From contig JAITPT010000154.1 of the NCBI GenBank assembly GCA_031289285.1, positions 1 to 15,289 of the forward strand: a stretch of DNA of 15,289 nucleotides, given 5' to 3'. Numbering within the stretch: the first letter of the stretch is position 1; each line of letters opens with the position of its first letter. The position numbers and the translations under genes were made by a program. This document shows positions 1 to 6,930 of this stretch, piece by piece. The notes below the pieces were generated by a model, which had not been told where the DNA came from, ran no database searches, and saw only the letters and a list, made by a program, of their open reading frames with translations. Origin of the DNA: Puniceicoccales bacterium. GTDB taxonomy: Bacteria; Verrucomicrobiota; Verrucomicrobiia; Opitutales; UBA953.

Positions 1-176
1 TAATCCTAAGAACGGCAGTTCAGCGGGATGGGTTTGCGCAAGATTTTGAGGCGGATGCGGTTTGCGCTTTCCCGACGCGCACCTTGCGGTGCGTGGAGCG
101 GAAAGCGCAAGCCGCAGACGTCCAAAAGATTGAGATTGCCCAAAAACGCCCGCATTAACTGCCGTTTTTAGGATAA
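1..176 (-). repeat. ~170-bp palindromic MITE-like element, copy A
   Basis: The element is bounded by inverted termini, CCTAAGAACGGCAGTT at the left and AACTGCCGTTTTTAGG at the right. Its centre is a strong hairpin: TTGCGCTTTCC pairs with GGAAAGCGCAA and GCGCACC pairs with GGTGCGT around a TTGC loop. It is the same sequence, in opposite orientation, as the copies at 1391-1560 and 8071-8240. This copy carries a short extra segment near 132-140. It is flanked by TAA on both sides, which looks like a 3-bp target duplication. It has no ORF of its own. A non-autonomous transposon is the simplest reading; the mobilising transposase is not in the window. Confidence 0.85.
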
Positions 177-270
177 TCTCGCCCTTGCAGGGCTTTGTGT
201 GAGGGGTGGCTTTTCCGGAGGTTTCGCTGCGCTACACCTCCGGTTATGCACATCTCGCCCTTGCCGGGCT
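176..270. repeat. Short direct repeat pair enclosing a hairpin
   Basis: The 19-base motif ATCTCGCCCTTGCAGGGCT (176-194) recurs at 252-270 with one change. Each copy contains a small GCCC/GGGC stem. Between them lies a perfect 8-bp inverted repeat, CCGGAGGT (215-222) with ACCTCCGG (236-243), around a 13-base loop. This has the form of a REP-like extragenic palindromic repeat. No coding potential is evident. Confidence 0.6.
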
Positions 271-382
271 AAAAAACACGAGACCTCGATAAGGGGCATC
301 AGCAATTGCCAATACTCGCGTCCCACTCAAAACAGCGAGGAACCCAGATTTATTTTTAGAAGTGCCCTTTCCCGCTCGCCGT

Positions 383-420
383 CCCCGCCCCCCCCCGCCC
401 CGCCGCCCCCTGACGCCCCC
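383..420 (-). other. Putative G-quadruplex motif (minus strand)
   Basis: The plus strand carries C-runs of 4, 9, 4, 5 and 5, separated by 1, 1, 4 and 5 bases. The minus strand therefore fits the G4 consensus of at least four runs of three or more G with loops of 1-7. It lies in a gene-free repeat region, so any role is unknown. It may simply be low-complexity sequence. Confidence 0.5.
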
Positions 421-459
421 GCCAACGCAACCCGAGACATCGTCGGCCTCTATCCCGCA

Positions 460-621
460 TAAACCTAAAAAAACGGCACTTCCGCAGGACACTTCTGAAG
501 GCGGTTCCCCCAAGGTATCTCTCCTAATGTGCCATTTGTGGCGCATATAAGCCAAACCGCAACTCTCAGATGTCCAAAATTTTGTGAAAAGTTGCCAGTA
601 TTAACTTCCGTTTTAGGATAA
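460..621. repeat. Degenerate copy of the ~170-bp element
   Basis: The left end (AAACCTAAAAAAACGGCAC, 461-479) and right end (ATTAACTTCCGTTTTAGGATAA, near 600-621) resemble the termini of the intact copies. The right interior, around ACCGCAACTCTCAGATGTCC, resembles the GCCGCAGACGTCC stretch of copy A. The spacing of about 162 bp fits. The middle hairpin is no longer recognisable, so this appears to be an old, decayed insertion. Confidence 0.5.
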
Positions 622-630
622 CCGCCTCCC

Positions 631-1120
631 CCGTCCCGAATAATTTACCAGACTAAAAAAAATATTTGACACGATACATGACCCAAGCAGGGAACGAATG
701 AGCACAAGCACAGTGCTGGCGCGGGCAACGTATTTGGTGCTGACGACAATTGTGTCGTCATGCTTGTGGCGCAGTGTTTTTGTCTCGCTTATGGCCCGTC
801 CCGAATAATTTACCAGACTAAAAAAAATATTTGACACGATGCATGGCCCAAGCAGGGAACGAATGAACACAGGCACCGTGCTGGCGCGGGCAACGGATTT
901 GGTGCTGACGACAATTGTGTCGTCTTGCTTGTGGCGTAGCGGCTTTTCATCTCGCTTATGGCCCGTCCCGAATAATTTACCAGACTAAAAAAAATATTTG
1001 ACACGATACATGGACGAGCAGGGAACGAATGAGCACGAGCACAGTGCTGACGCGGGCAACGTATTTGGTGCTAATGACAATTGTGTCGTCTTGCTTGTGG
1101 CGCAGTGTTTTTTGTCTCGT
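631..1120. repeat. Tandem array of three ~165-bp units
   Basis: Three head-to-tail units start at 631, 796 and 963, each with CCGTCCCGAATAATTTACCA. The first two periods are 165 and 167 bp; the last unit stops near 1120, after which the sequence diverges. Each unit has an AT-rich leader (TAAAAAAAATATTTGACACG), a purine patch AGCAGGGAACGA, an ATG, and a roughly 85-base conserved segment containing nested inverted repeats. The units differ by scattered substitutions and a few indels, so the duplication is not brand new. I do not recognise the family. Confidence 0.9.
698..768 (+). ncRNA. Candidate structured RNA/short ORF core of the tandem unit (repeated at 863-933 and 1029-1099)
   Basis: In unit 1, CACAAGCA (703-710) can pair with TGCTTGTG (761-768) and enclose the hairpin GACGACA-ATTG-TGTCGTC (742-759). 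In units 2 and 3 the left arm becomes CACAGGCA (868-875) and CACGAGCA (1034-1041). The right arm is unchanged (926-933, 1092-1099). Each single change turns an A-U pair into a G-U wobble, so the stem is kept. The same segment starts an ORF at the ATG, preceded by AGGGA, giving peptides of 36, 41 and 44 codons that begin MSTSTVLARATYLVLTTIVS in unit 1. Beyond about codon 28 the frames diverge. Whether the product is RNA, a small peptide, both or neither cannot be decided from sequence alone. Confidence 0.35.
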
Positions 1121-1165
1121 TCTTGACCAATACCGTTCAAGTAGCGCGAAAATACGAGAATAGCC
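1118..1165 (-). repeat. Diverged inverted repeat, arm 1 (partner 1735-1785)
   Basis: Read on the minus strand this arm contains CTACTTGAACGGTATTGGTC. The partner on the plus strand at 1735-1785 contains CTACCTGAACGGTATTGGGT. Similarity extends upstream through a CGTAT(T/C)TT patch to GTTTCA in both, over about 50 bases. This is probably a pair of old copies of a dispersed repeat in opposite orientation. Confidence 0.5.
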
Positions 1166-1207
1166 TTTGAAACGGAGGGTGCATCGTAGCGCTGAAGACG
1201 CGGCTTC

Positions 1208-1394
1208 ATAATAGCCTATCGCGAAGCAATATGATACACGACAGCGGTTCTCAGCGGGCTGTAAGCCCGCCTCAACCTTCGTTCTGAACGCCACCCTCGC
1301 ACCACCGCCGCCTACCGCCATTGCGTTAAGGTGAGCTTACAGCCCACAGTGGAGAAACCGCCCATTATCATATTGCGTTGCGATATGCTATTAT
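1208..1394. repeat. Second palindromic element with 29-bp imperfect inverted termini
   Basis: ATAATAGCCTATCGCGAAGC... (1208-1236) matches the reverse complement of 1366-1394 with only a few mismatches. Inside, GCGGGCT-GTA-AGCCCGC forms a local hairpin, and its neighbourhood pairs imperfectly with AAGGTGAGCTTACAGCCC further right. The whole 187-bp stretch is therefore a nested palindrome. Its right end overlaps the left end of the 170-bp element at 1391. It holds no ORF. Confidence 0.55.
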
Positions 1395-1560
1395 CCTAAA
1401 AACGGCAGTTAATGCGGGTGGGTTTGCGCAATCTTTTGGCCGTCTGCTGCTTGCGCTTTCCGCTCCACGCACCGCAAGGTGCGCGTCGGGAAAGCGCAAA
1501 CCGCATCCGCCTCAAAATTTTGCGAAAACCCTTCCCGCTGAACTGCCGTTCTTAGGATTA
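1391..1560 (+). repeat. ~170-bp palindromic MITE-like element, copy B
   Basis: This intact copy runs from TTATCCTAAAAACGGCAGTT to AACTGCCGTTCTTAGGATTA. It is in the same orientation as the copy at 8071-8240 and inverted relative to 1-176. The central hairpin (TTGCGCTTTCC and GGAAAGCGCAAA arms) is preserved. TTA flanks both ends, consistent with a 3-bp target duplication. Confidence 0.85.
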
Positions 1561-1878
1561 TGAAGCCGCGCCTTCAGTTCCAACCCCGCGAGGGCGCGGA
1601 CAAATCGGGGAAGGAACTTGGGGTGTCAGACGTTTGTGTTAGTCACTAAAAATGCCCAAAATCTCGATTTTGTAATTCGTGAAAAACAACATATTACAAT
1701 CTGTTCCTTGCAAGCGCTCCAAGCCACGCACGGTTTCAGAAATGCCCTTCGTATCTTGGGGCACTACCTGAACGGTATTGGGTTGAAACCCCGTGCTACC
1801 AACATGCCGTCTCTACGGAACGAAACTCCGCGATGTTTTCGGACGTGCAGATTTATTTTTAGGAGTGTCCTAAATGGT
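1561..1878. other. Gene-free spacer with a hairpin and repeat fragments
   Basis: No credible gene is seen here. The stretch holds a hairpin at 1576-1618 (AGTTCC/GGAACT outer stem, CCCCG/CGGGG inner stem, AA/AA internal loop) and arm 2 of the diverged inverted repeat (1735-1785). It also has a copy of CAGATTTATTTTTAG at 1848-1862, matching 345-359. A 7-bp hairpin, TTTAGGA-GTG-TCCTAAA (1858-1874), lies just past the mutS stop. That hairpin lacks a following U-run in the mutS direction, so a terminator role is only possible. Confidence 0.5.
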
Positions 1879-4839
1879 CTAATCAACCTGCTCGAAGAAG
1901 AGTTCTAATTGGCCGTCGGCGGGCGGCGGAAGCGGCGGGACACCACGCAGAGGAGGCTCGGCGGGACGCGGAGTGTCGGCGTAAGCGTCAGCGGCGGGAG
2001 CGGCGATGTCGGAGGCAAGGGCGGCACTGTCGGCGGTGAGATGTGTGGCACGGGCGTCGCGCCCGTGTGTGTCGGCACGGGCGGCGTCAGCGGGAGTGTC
2101 CGCATGGGCGGACGGCTCGGCGAGGGTCGAGGCAAACGGCGCGACGGCGGGCGCGACGGCGGGCGCGGCAACCGACGCAACAATCGGCTCGGCACCCGCC
2201 TCCGCCACCAACGCGGCACCCGCCTCCGCACCCGCACCCACCGCTGCCGCTGCTCCCGCCGCTCCCGCTCCCGCCTCCGCCACCACCGCGACTGGCGCGG
2301 CGAGTTTCCACTCGTGTTTTTGCAAATCGTTTTTGACGCCCTCCATGAAGGAGACGCCGCCGCTTTCCATGTCGGTTAAAATCTCGTTGGCACGCGAAAC
2401 CACCGCTGCCGGCATACCCGCCAAACGTGCGACGTGGATGCCGTAAGAGCGGTCGGCGGCACCGGGGATGACTTGGCGGACAAAGATGATTTCGTCGTTC
2501 CACTCTTTCACCGCGACACAGTAGTTGCGCAGACGTGGGAGGGTCGTCTGGAGGCGGGTTAGCTCGTGGTAGTGCGTGGCGAAGAGCGTGCGCGGGCCAC
2601 GCGGGCCAGCGCCGTGGAGGTATTCGGCGACGGCCCACGCGATGCTGATGCCGTCGTAGGTGCTGGTGCCGCGCCCGATTTCATCGAGGATGACGAGACT
2701 CGAGGCCGTGGCGTTGTTAAGGATGTTGGCGGTCTCGTTCATCTCGACCATGAATGTGGAGTTGCCGCGAGCAAGCTCGTCGCTGGCACCGACGCGGCAA
2801 AACAGGCGGTCAACTACGCCGACGCGGGCGCGGCGGGCGGGCACCCAGCAGCCGAGCTGCGCCATCAGGGCGATGAGCGCGACTTGGCGGATGTAGGTGG
2901 ATTTGCCCGCCATGTTGGGGCCGGTGAGGAGGGCAACTTGGCCCGTCTCGCCGCTGGCTTGGAGAAAGGTGTCGTTGGGAACAAAGGTCTGCGCACCGCC
3001 ACCTTTTTTGCGAAGCATCTGCTCGACGACAGGGTGACGCCCTTGCTCGATTTCGAGCGCGTCGGAGTCGTCCACCACGGGGGCGCAATAGTCCCACTCG
3101 CGGGCTATCGCGGCCCAGCCGCAATAGATGTCAAGCTCGGCGAGGGTGGCGGCGGTGGCGGCAAGCGGCGTGGCGGCGGCACGGATTTCTTCGACGAGCG
3201 TGTTGTAAAGTTCTTGCTCGCGGACGCCGGCGTTCTCGTCGGCGCGGAGGATTTCTTGCTCTTTCTTTTTGAGGTCGTCGGTGGTGTAGCGTTCGTAGTT
3301 GGTGAGGGTCTGGCGGCGGATGTAGTGGGCGGGGGCGAGGGCGGCGTTGTTCTTGGTAACTTCTATCATGTAGCCGAAGGCCCCGTTGTAGATGATGCGG
3401 AGGGTTTTTATGCCGGTGCTGGCACGCTCGGCGGCTTCGAGGTCGTTGACCCATGTTTTATTTTTTCGGGAAAGTTTGCGCAGGCGGTCAAGCTCGTCGT
3501 CGTAGCCGTCGCGCAGCACGCCGCCGTCGGCGATGTCGGCGGGAAGCTCGTCGGCGAGGGCGCTTGCGAGGCGGTCGCGGAGCGGTTCGCAGGGGTGAAT
3601 GCCAGCGGCGAGGGCGGCGAGGGCGGTGTTGGCGAGACCTTCGTCGGCAAGCTCGGCGCGGATTTCGGGGAGGAGGCGAAGCGTGTCGCGGATGCCGCCA
3701 AGCTCGCGGGGGTTGCGGATGCGGTTCTGGAGGCGCGAGAGGATGCGGGCGATGTCGCGCACACCGGAAAGTTTTTCGCGGAGGCGGGCGGCAGCACCAG
3801 AGCGGCGAACGAGGTCGGTGACGCGGCTTTGGCGGGCGCGGGCGGCGGCGGCGGCGCAAGGGGGCATGGCGAGCCATTGGCCGAGGAGGCGTGCGCCGGG
3901 GGCGGTGACGGTGGCGTCGAGGGTCTCGAGGAGAGAACCCGCACGGGTGCCGCCGCTGCCGCGAAAGAGTTCGAGGTTGCGCTGCGAGGCGGCGTCTATG
4001 ACGAGCGCGCCGGAGGGTTGGTATTCGGAGAGGCGGGAGAGGTTGGCGGGCTTTTGGCAAAGGCTGTCGGTCGCGTAGGCGAGGACGGCACCAGCGGGGC
4101 CGAGGGCGGGGTGCTCAGGCGCGACGCCGAAGCCTTGGAGGTTGAGGACGCCGAGGGCATCGGCGACGGCGCGTGCGCCGGTGTCGGTCTCGAACTGCCA
4201 CGCGGGGCGTTTGTTGACAGGACGCGAGCCGAGAAATGCGGCGACGGACGGGAGCTTTGCCCACGCGGGCGCGGGGTCTTCGTCGGGGACGAGGACTTCG
4301 CGCGGGTCGAGCGCGGCGAGGACGGGCAGGAGGCTTTCGGGGTCGGCGGCGGCGATGCGAAACTCGCCAGTGGAAAGCTCAATCCACGCGGCGTGGAGGG
4401 CGTGGGCGCGGCGGTCGCCGCAGATGGCGAGGAGGTAGTTGTTGCGGATGGCTTCGAGCTGGTTGTCCTCAATGGCTGTGCCCGGAGAGAGGATGCGCGA
4501 GAGGGCGCGGCGGACGGGTTTGCCGGCACGCGGGACTTCCATTTGTTCGCAGATGGCGACGCGGTAACCAGCGGCGAGGAGGCGCGGGACGTAGGTCTGG
4601 ATGGCGTGGTAGGGGACGCCCGCGAGGGCGAGACCGGCGCGTTTTGTGAGGGTGATGGAGAGGGCGCGGGCACCAAGCTCGGCGTCGCGGTCAAACATCT
4701 CGTAGAAGTCGCCGACGCGGTAGAGGAGGAGGACGTCGTCGGGGAGTTTTTGACGTTCGGCCCAGTAGGACGCCATCATGGGGGTGGTTTTCGGATCTTT
4801 GGGAATGGTGCTTTGTTGTGCGGATGTATGTTGCTGCAT
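1879..4839 (-). CDS. mutS: DNA mismatch repair protein MutS
   Basis: MutS recognises mispaired and looped DNA and starts mismatch repair with MutL and the sliding clamp. The 986-residue product opens with the mismatch-reading motif F45-Y46-E47 (in GDFYEMF). Connector, lever and clamp domains follow. The ABC-type ATPase has Walker A GPNMAGKST at 640-648, the signature and Walker B in VILDEIGRGTSTYDG, and the FATHYHE switch. The conserved core ends near residue 842. An Ala/Pro-rich linker of about 134 residues follows, then QLELFF (977-982), which fits a beta-clamp-binding motif. The family norm is about 850-890 residues, so the linker explains the excess. The linker includes THGRDARATH, encoded by an extragenic-type palindrome. 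The start at 4839 lacks a Shine-Dalgarno sequence; Met21/Met22 are alternatives, but residues 18-22 (TTPMM) already match the family N terminus. It stands alone, divergent from the rhamnosidase gene. Confidence 0.97.
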   Translation of the reverse strand: MQQHTSAQQSTIPKDPKTTPMMASYWAERQKLPDDVLLLYRVGDFYEMFDRDAELGARALSITLTKRAGLALAGVPYHAIQTYVPRLLAAGYRVAICEQMEVPRAGKPVRRALSRILSPGTAIEDNQLEAIRNNYLLAICGDRRAHALHAAWIELSTGEFRIAAADPESLLPVLAALDPREVLVPDEDPAPAWAKLPSVAAFLGSRPVNKRPAWQFETDTGARAVADALGVLNLQGFGVAPEHPALGPAGAVLAYATDSLCQKPANLSRLSEYQPSGALVIDAASQRNLELFRGSGGTRAGSLLETLDATVTAPGARLLGQWLAMPPCAAAAARARQSRVTDLVRRSGAAARLREKLSGVRDIARILSRLQNRIRNPRELGGIRDTLRLLPEIRAELADEGLANTALAALAAGIHPCEPLRDRLASALADELPADIADGGVLRDGYDDELDRLRKLSRKNKTWVNDLEAAERASTGIKTLRIIYNGAFGYMIEVTKNNAALAPAHYIRRQTLTNYERYTTDDLKKKEQEILRADENAGVREQELYNTLVEEIRAAATPLAATAATLAELDIYCGWAAIAREWDYCAPVVDDSDALEIEQGRHPVVEQMLRKKGGGAQTFVPNDTFLQASGETGQVALLTGPNMAGKSTYIRQVALIALMAQLGCWVPARRARVGVVDRLFCRVGASDELARGNSTFMVEMNETANILNNATASSLVILDEIGRGTSTYDGISIAWAVAEYLHGAGPRGPRTLFATHYHELTRLQTTLPRLRNYCVAVKEWNDEIIFVRQVIPGAADRSYGIHVARLAGMPAAVVSRANEILTDMESGGVSFMEGVKNDLQKHEWKLAAPVAVVAEAGAGAAGAAAAVGAGAEAGAALVAEAGAEPIVASVAAPAVAPAVAPFASTLAEPSAHADTPADAARADTHGRDARATHLTADSAALASDIAAPAADAYADTPRPAEPPLRGVPPLPPPADGQLELFFEQVD
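2049..2067. repeat. REP-like palindrome inside the mutS coding sequence
   Basis: CACGGGCG (2049-2056) and CGCCCGTG (2060-2067) form a perfect 8-bp stem with loop TCG. On the coding strand it translates within THGRDARATH in the MutS linker. The same GC-rich palindrome style is familiar from extragenic repeats in verrucomicrobial genomes; that comparison is from general knowledge, not a search. Confidence 0.6.
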
Positions 4840-4867
4840 GCTGAAGGAACGGGGAGGAGGGAAATGG

Positions 4868-4893
4868 GCGTTTCCAGTGGAGAGAGGAAACGC
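4868..4893. promoter_or_regulatory. Inverted repeat in the mutS leader
   Basis: GCGTTTCC (4868-4875) and GGAAACGC (4886-4893) form a perfect 8-bp inverted repeat with a 10-bp spacer, 29-54 bp upstream of the mutS start. It could be an operator or an mRNA hairpin in the mutS leader. A TTGACA (minus strand, 4922-4927) lies upstream of it, but no good -10 box follows at 16-18 bp. The promoter position for mutS is therefore not established. Confidence 0.35.
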
Positions 4894-5079
4894 GCCGTGT
4901 TTGAGTGTGCGCGGGGTGTTCTGTCAAAAACGCATTTTTTTGCAAGGGGCTTTCCGGCCCGCGCCTGTGCGGCTTGCGCCCGCGTCCGCGCCTGTGGTTG
5001 CCCGCGCCGCGCCTGCGTTGTTTTTTCCGCTGTCTCGCAACTTCTGCCCGCGTCGCCTGTCCCCGCCATTTTGCAAGTC

Positions 5080-6918
5080 ATGAAACATCTACCTTCTCTA
5101 CCTTCACTGGCGGTTTTCCGCCCCCGCGCCGCGCTCGCCGCCGCGTTTGCCACCCTCGCCGCCGCTGCGTTTTTCCCCGCTGCCAACGCTGCCAACGCCG
5201 CCGCGCCCGCCAACGGTTTGCCACCCGTCTTCGGCGACGAATACAAGGGGAAAACTTTTAACGACAGCCGCACCCGCGTCTATATCGCGCCGCAGCGCAT
5301 CCTTTGGAAAAACGACGGTGCCGGCGGCCAGCTCTTGCGCAACTCCGCCCGCCTGCTCGCCAAGGGCAACAACGGCCAGAGCGAGCTTACGGGGCGTCCG
5401 GTCTGCGTCTTGCGCAGCACCGCCACGGAGTTCGGCGGCGTCCTGCTCGACTTCGGGAAAGAGATACAAGGCGGCATCCAAATCGTCACCTCCGCCAACG
5501 GCAAACAGTCTGGGACAAAGCTGCGCATCCGTTTCGGCGAGTCGGCGACGGAGGCGATGAGCGACGCAGGCAAACGCGGCGCGACAAACGACCACGCCAT
5601 GCGCGACTTCACCCTCCAAGTCCCGTGGCTGGGCGTCGCCGAGGCGGGCAACAGCGGTTTTCGTTTTGTGCGAATAGACTTGCTGGACCCCAACGCCACG
5701 CTCGGCATCAAAGAGGTCAACGCCGTCCTCACCTACCGCGACATCCCCTATCTTGGCTCGTTCAAAAGTAGCGATCCGCGCCTCGACAAAATCTGGCTCA
5801 CGGGCGCTTACACCGTTCACCTCAACATGCAGGAATACATCTGGGACGGCATCAAGCGCGACCGCCTTGTGTGGCTCGGCGACCTCCACCCAGAGGTGAT
5901 GACTGTGAGCACCGTTTTTGGCGCAAACGAGGTTATCCCCAAAAGCCTCGATCTCGCCCGCGACATCACCCCGCTGCCCGGTTGGATGAACGGCATGTGC
6001 TCCTATTCGCTCTGGTGGGTAATCATCCATCGCGATTGGTATAAATATCAGGGAAATCTTGCTTATTTACGGGAGCAAAAACCCTACCTCACGCGCCTCT
6101 TAAACATTCTTTTGACCAAGGTGGACGCCAACGGAAAAGAACGCCTCAATGCGCCGGGGCGTTTTCTCGATTGGCCATCCAGCGGCAACCAAAAGGGTGT
6201 CGCCGCTGGCTTGCAAGGGCTGTTCGCAATGACGCTTCAAGCGGGTTCGGAATTGTGCGCTATTTTGGACGACTCCGCACTCGCCGAAAAATGCGCAGCC
6301 ACCGCTGCGAAAATGCGCACACAACTCCCGCACCACAACAACCTAAAACAAGCCGCCGCGCTTCTCTCGCTGGCGGATATTTTGCCCGCCGAAAAAGCGG
6401 ATAAAGAAGTCGTCTCCGCTGGCGGTGTGAAGAACTTCTCTACCTTCTACGGTTACTATATGTTGCAAGCGCAGGCGAAGGCCGGAAATTACCAAGGCGG
6501 TATTGACAGCATACGCCAGTTTTGGGGCGGAATGCTCGATGTCGGCGCAACAACTTTTTGGGAAGATTTTGATTTAGATTGGACAAAAAATGCCGGGCGT
6601 ATTGACGAGTTAACTCCGGCGGGGAAAAAGGACATTCACGCCGATTTTGGCGCGTATTGTTACCGGAACTTGCGGCACAGTCTTTGCCACGGTTGGGCTT
6701 CTGGGCCAACGGCTTGGCTGAGTGAACATGTCTTGGGAGTGAAAGTCGTAGAGCCGGGCTGCAAGGTGTTAAAAATCGAGCCGCACCTCGGCGATTTACA
6801 ATGGGTCGAGGGCACATTCCCTACGCCGCACGGCGTCGTGCGCATCCGCCACGAAAAAGACGCCACCGGTAAAATAAAAACAACCGTCAACGCACCAGCC
6901 GGAGTGAAAATCCTTTAG
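5080..6918 (+). CDS. Secreted GH78-like alpha-L-rhamnosidase
   Basis: Predicted to release terminal alpha-L-rhamnose from plant or microbial glycans outside the cytoplasm. The 612-residue product begins with a signal-peptide-like N terminus: basic residues, then a hydrophobic Ala/Phe stretch to about residue 40 ending in ANAANA. A beta-rich region precedes an (alpha/alpha)6-type catalytic domain. D256, D261 and D268 in WDGIKRDRLVWLGD have the 0/+5/+12 spacing of the catalytic acidic cluster in GH78 (Asp567, Glu572 and Asp579 of Bacillus RhaB). E495 in TTFWEDF fits the second catalytic carboxylate. SLCHGWASGPTAWL is the usual C-terminal GH78 motif. The ATG at 5080 is chosen because it yields the signal peptide; the open frame upstream is the antisense of mutS. 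The stop is 12 bp before the DUF1963 gene. Third-position GC falls clearly from about 6000 onward. The exact substrate is uncertain. Confidence 0.88.
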   Translation: MKHLPSLPSLAVFRPRAALAAAFATLAAAAFFPAANAANAAAPANGLPPVFGDEYKGKTFNDSRTRVYIAPQRILWKNDGAGGQLLRNSARLLAKGNNGQSELTGRPVCVLRSTATEFGGVLLDFGKEIQGGIQIVTSANGKQSGTKLRIRFGESATEAMSDAGKRGATNDHAMRDFTLQVPWLGVAEAGNSGFRFVRIDLLDPNATLGIKEVNAVLTYRDIPYLGSFKSSDPRLDKIWLTGAYTVHLNMQEYIWDGIKRDRLVWLGDLHPEVMTVSTVFGANEVIPKSLDLARDITPLPGWMNGMCSYSLWWVIIHRDWYKYQGNLAYLREQKPYLTRLLNILLTKVDANGKERLNAPGRFLDWPSSGNQKGVAAGLQGLFAMTLQAGSELCAILDDSALAEKCAATAAKMRTQLPHHNNLKQAAALLSLADILPAEKADKEVVSAGGVKNFSTFYGYYMLQAQAKAGNYQGGIDSIRQFWGGMLDVGATTFWEDFDLDWTKNAGRIDELTPAGKKDIHADFGAYCYRNLRHSLCHGWASGPTAWLSEHVLGVKVVEPGCKVLKIEPHLGDLQWVEGTFPTPHGVVRIRHEKDATGKIKTTVNAPAGVKIL

Positions 6919-6930
6919 GATAATCCAGCC

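Noticed and set aside
199..462. 87-codon plus-strand frame
   Set aside because: It spans REP-like hairpins and a C-tract; low-complexity Pro-rich translation with no homology signal.
631..1120. Integron cassette array with attC sites
   Set aside because: No convincing GTTRRRY/RYYYAAC core pairs at unit junctions and no integrase in the window.
613..1321. Minus-strand frames through the tandem array (peptides containing IVSNIFFSLVNYSGR)
   Set aside because: They change frame between units because of indels, whereas the plus-strand short ORF cores do not. Repetition of the peptide only reflects the DNA repeat.
4899..4927. mutS promoter from TTGACA on the minus strand
   Set aside because: The -35 match is perfect but the sequence 16-18 bp downstream (TCAAAC) is a poor -10 box.
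2566..5079. Very long plus-strand open frame upstream of the rhamnosidase start
   Set aside because: It is the antisense of mutS in GC-rich DNA with few stops. The translation is compositionally odd and matches no family; the real N terminus with a signal peptide begins at 5080.
5104..6030. 308-codon minus-strand frame opposite the rhamnosidase gene
   Set aside because: Shadow of the GH78 coding sequence; no recognisable motif.
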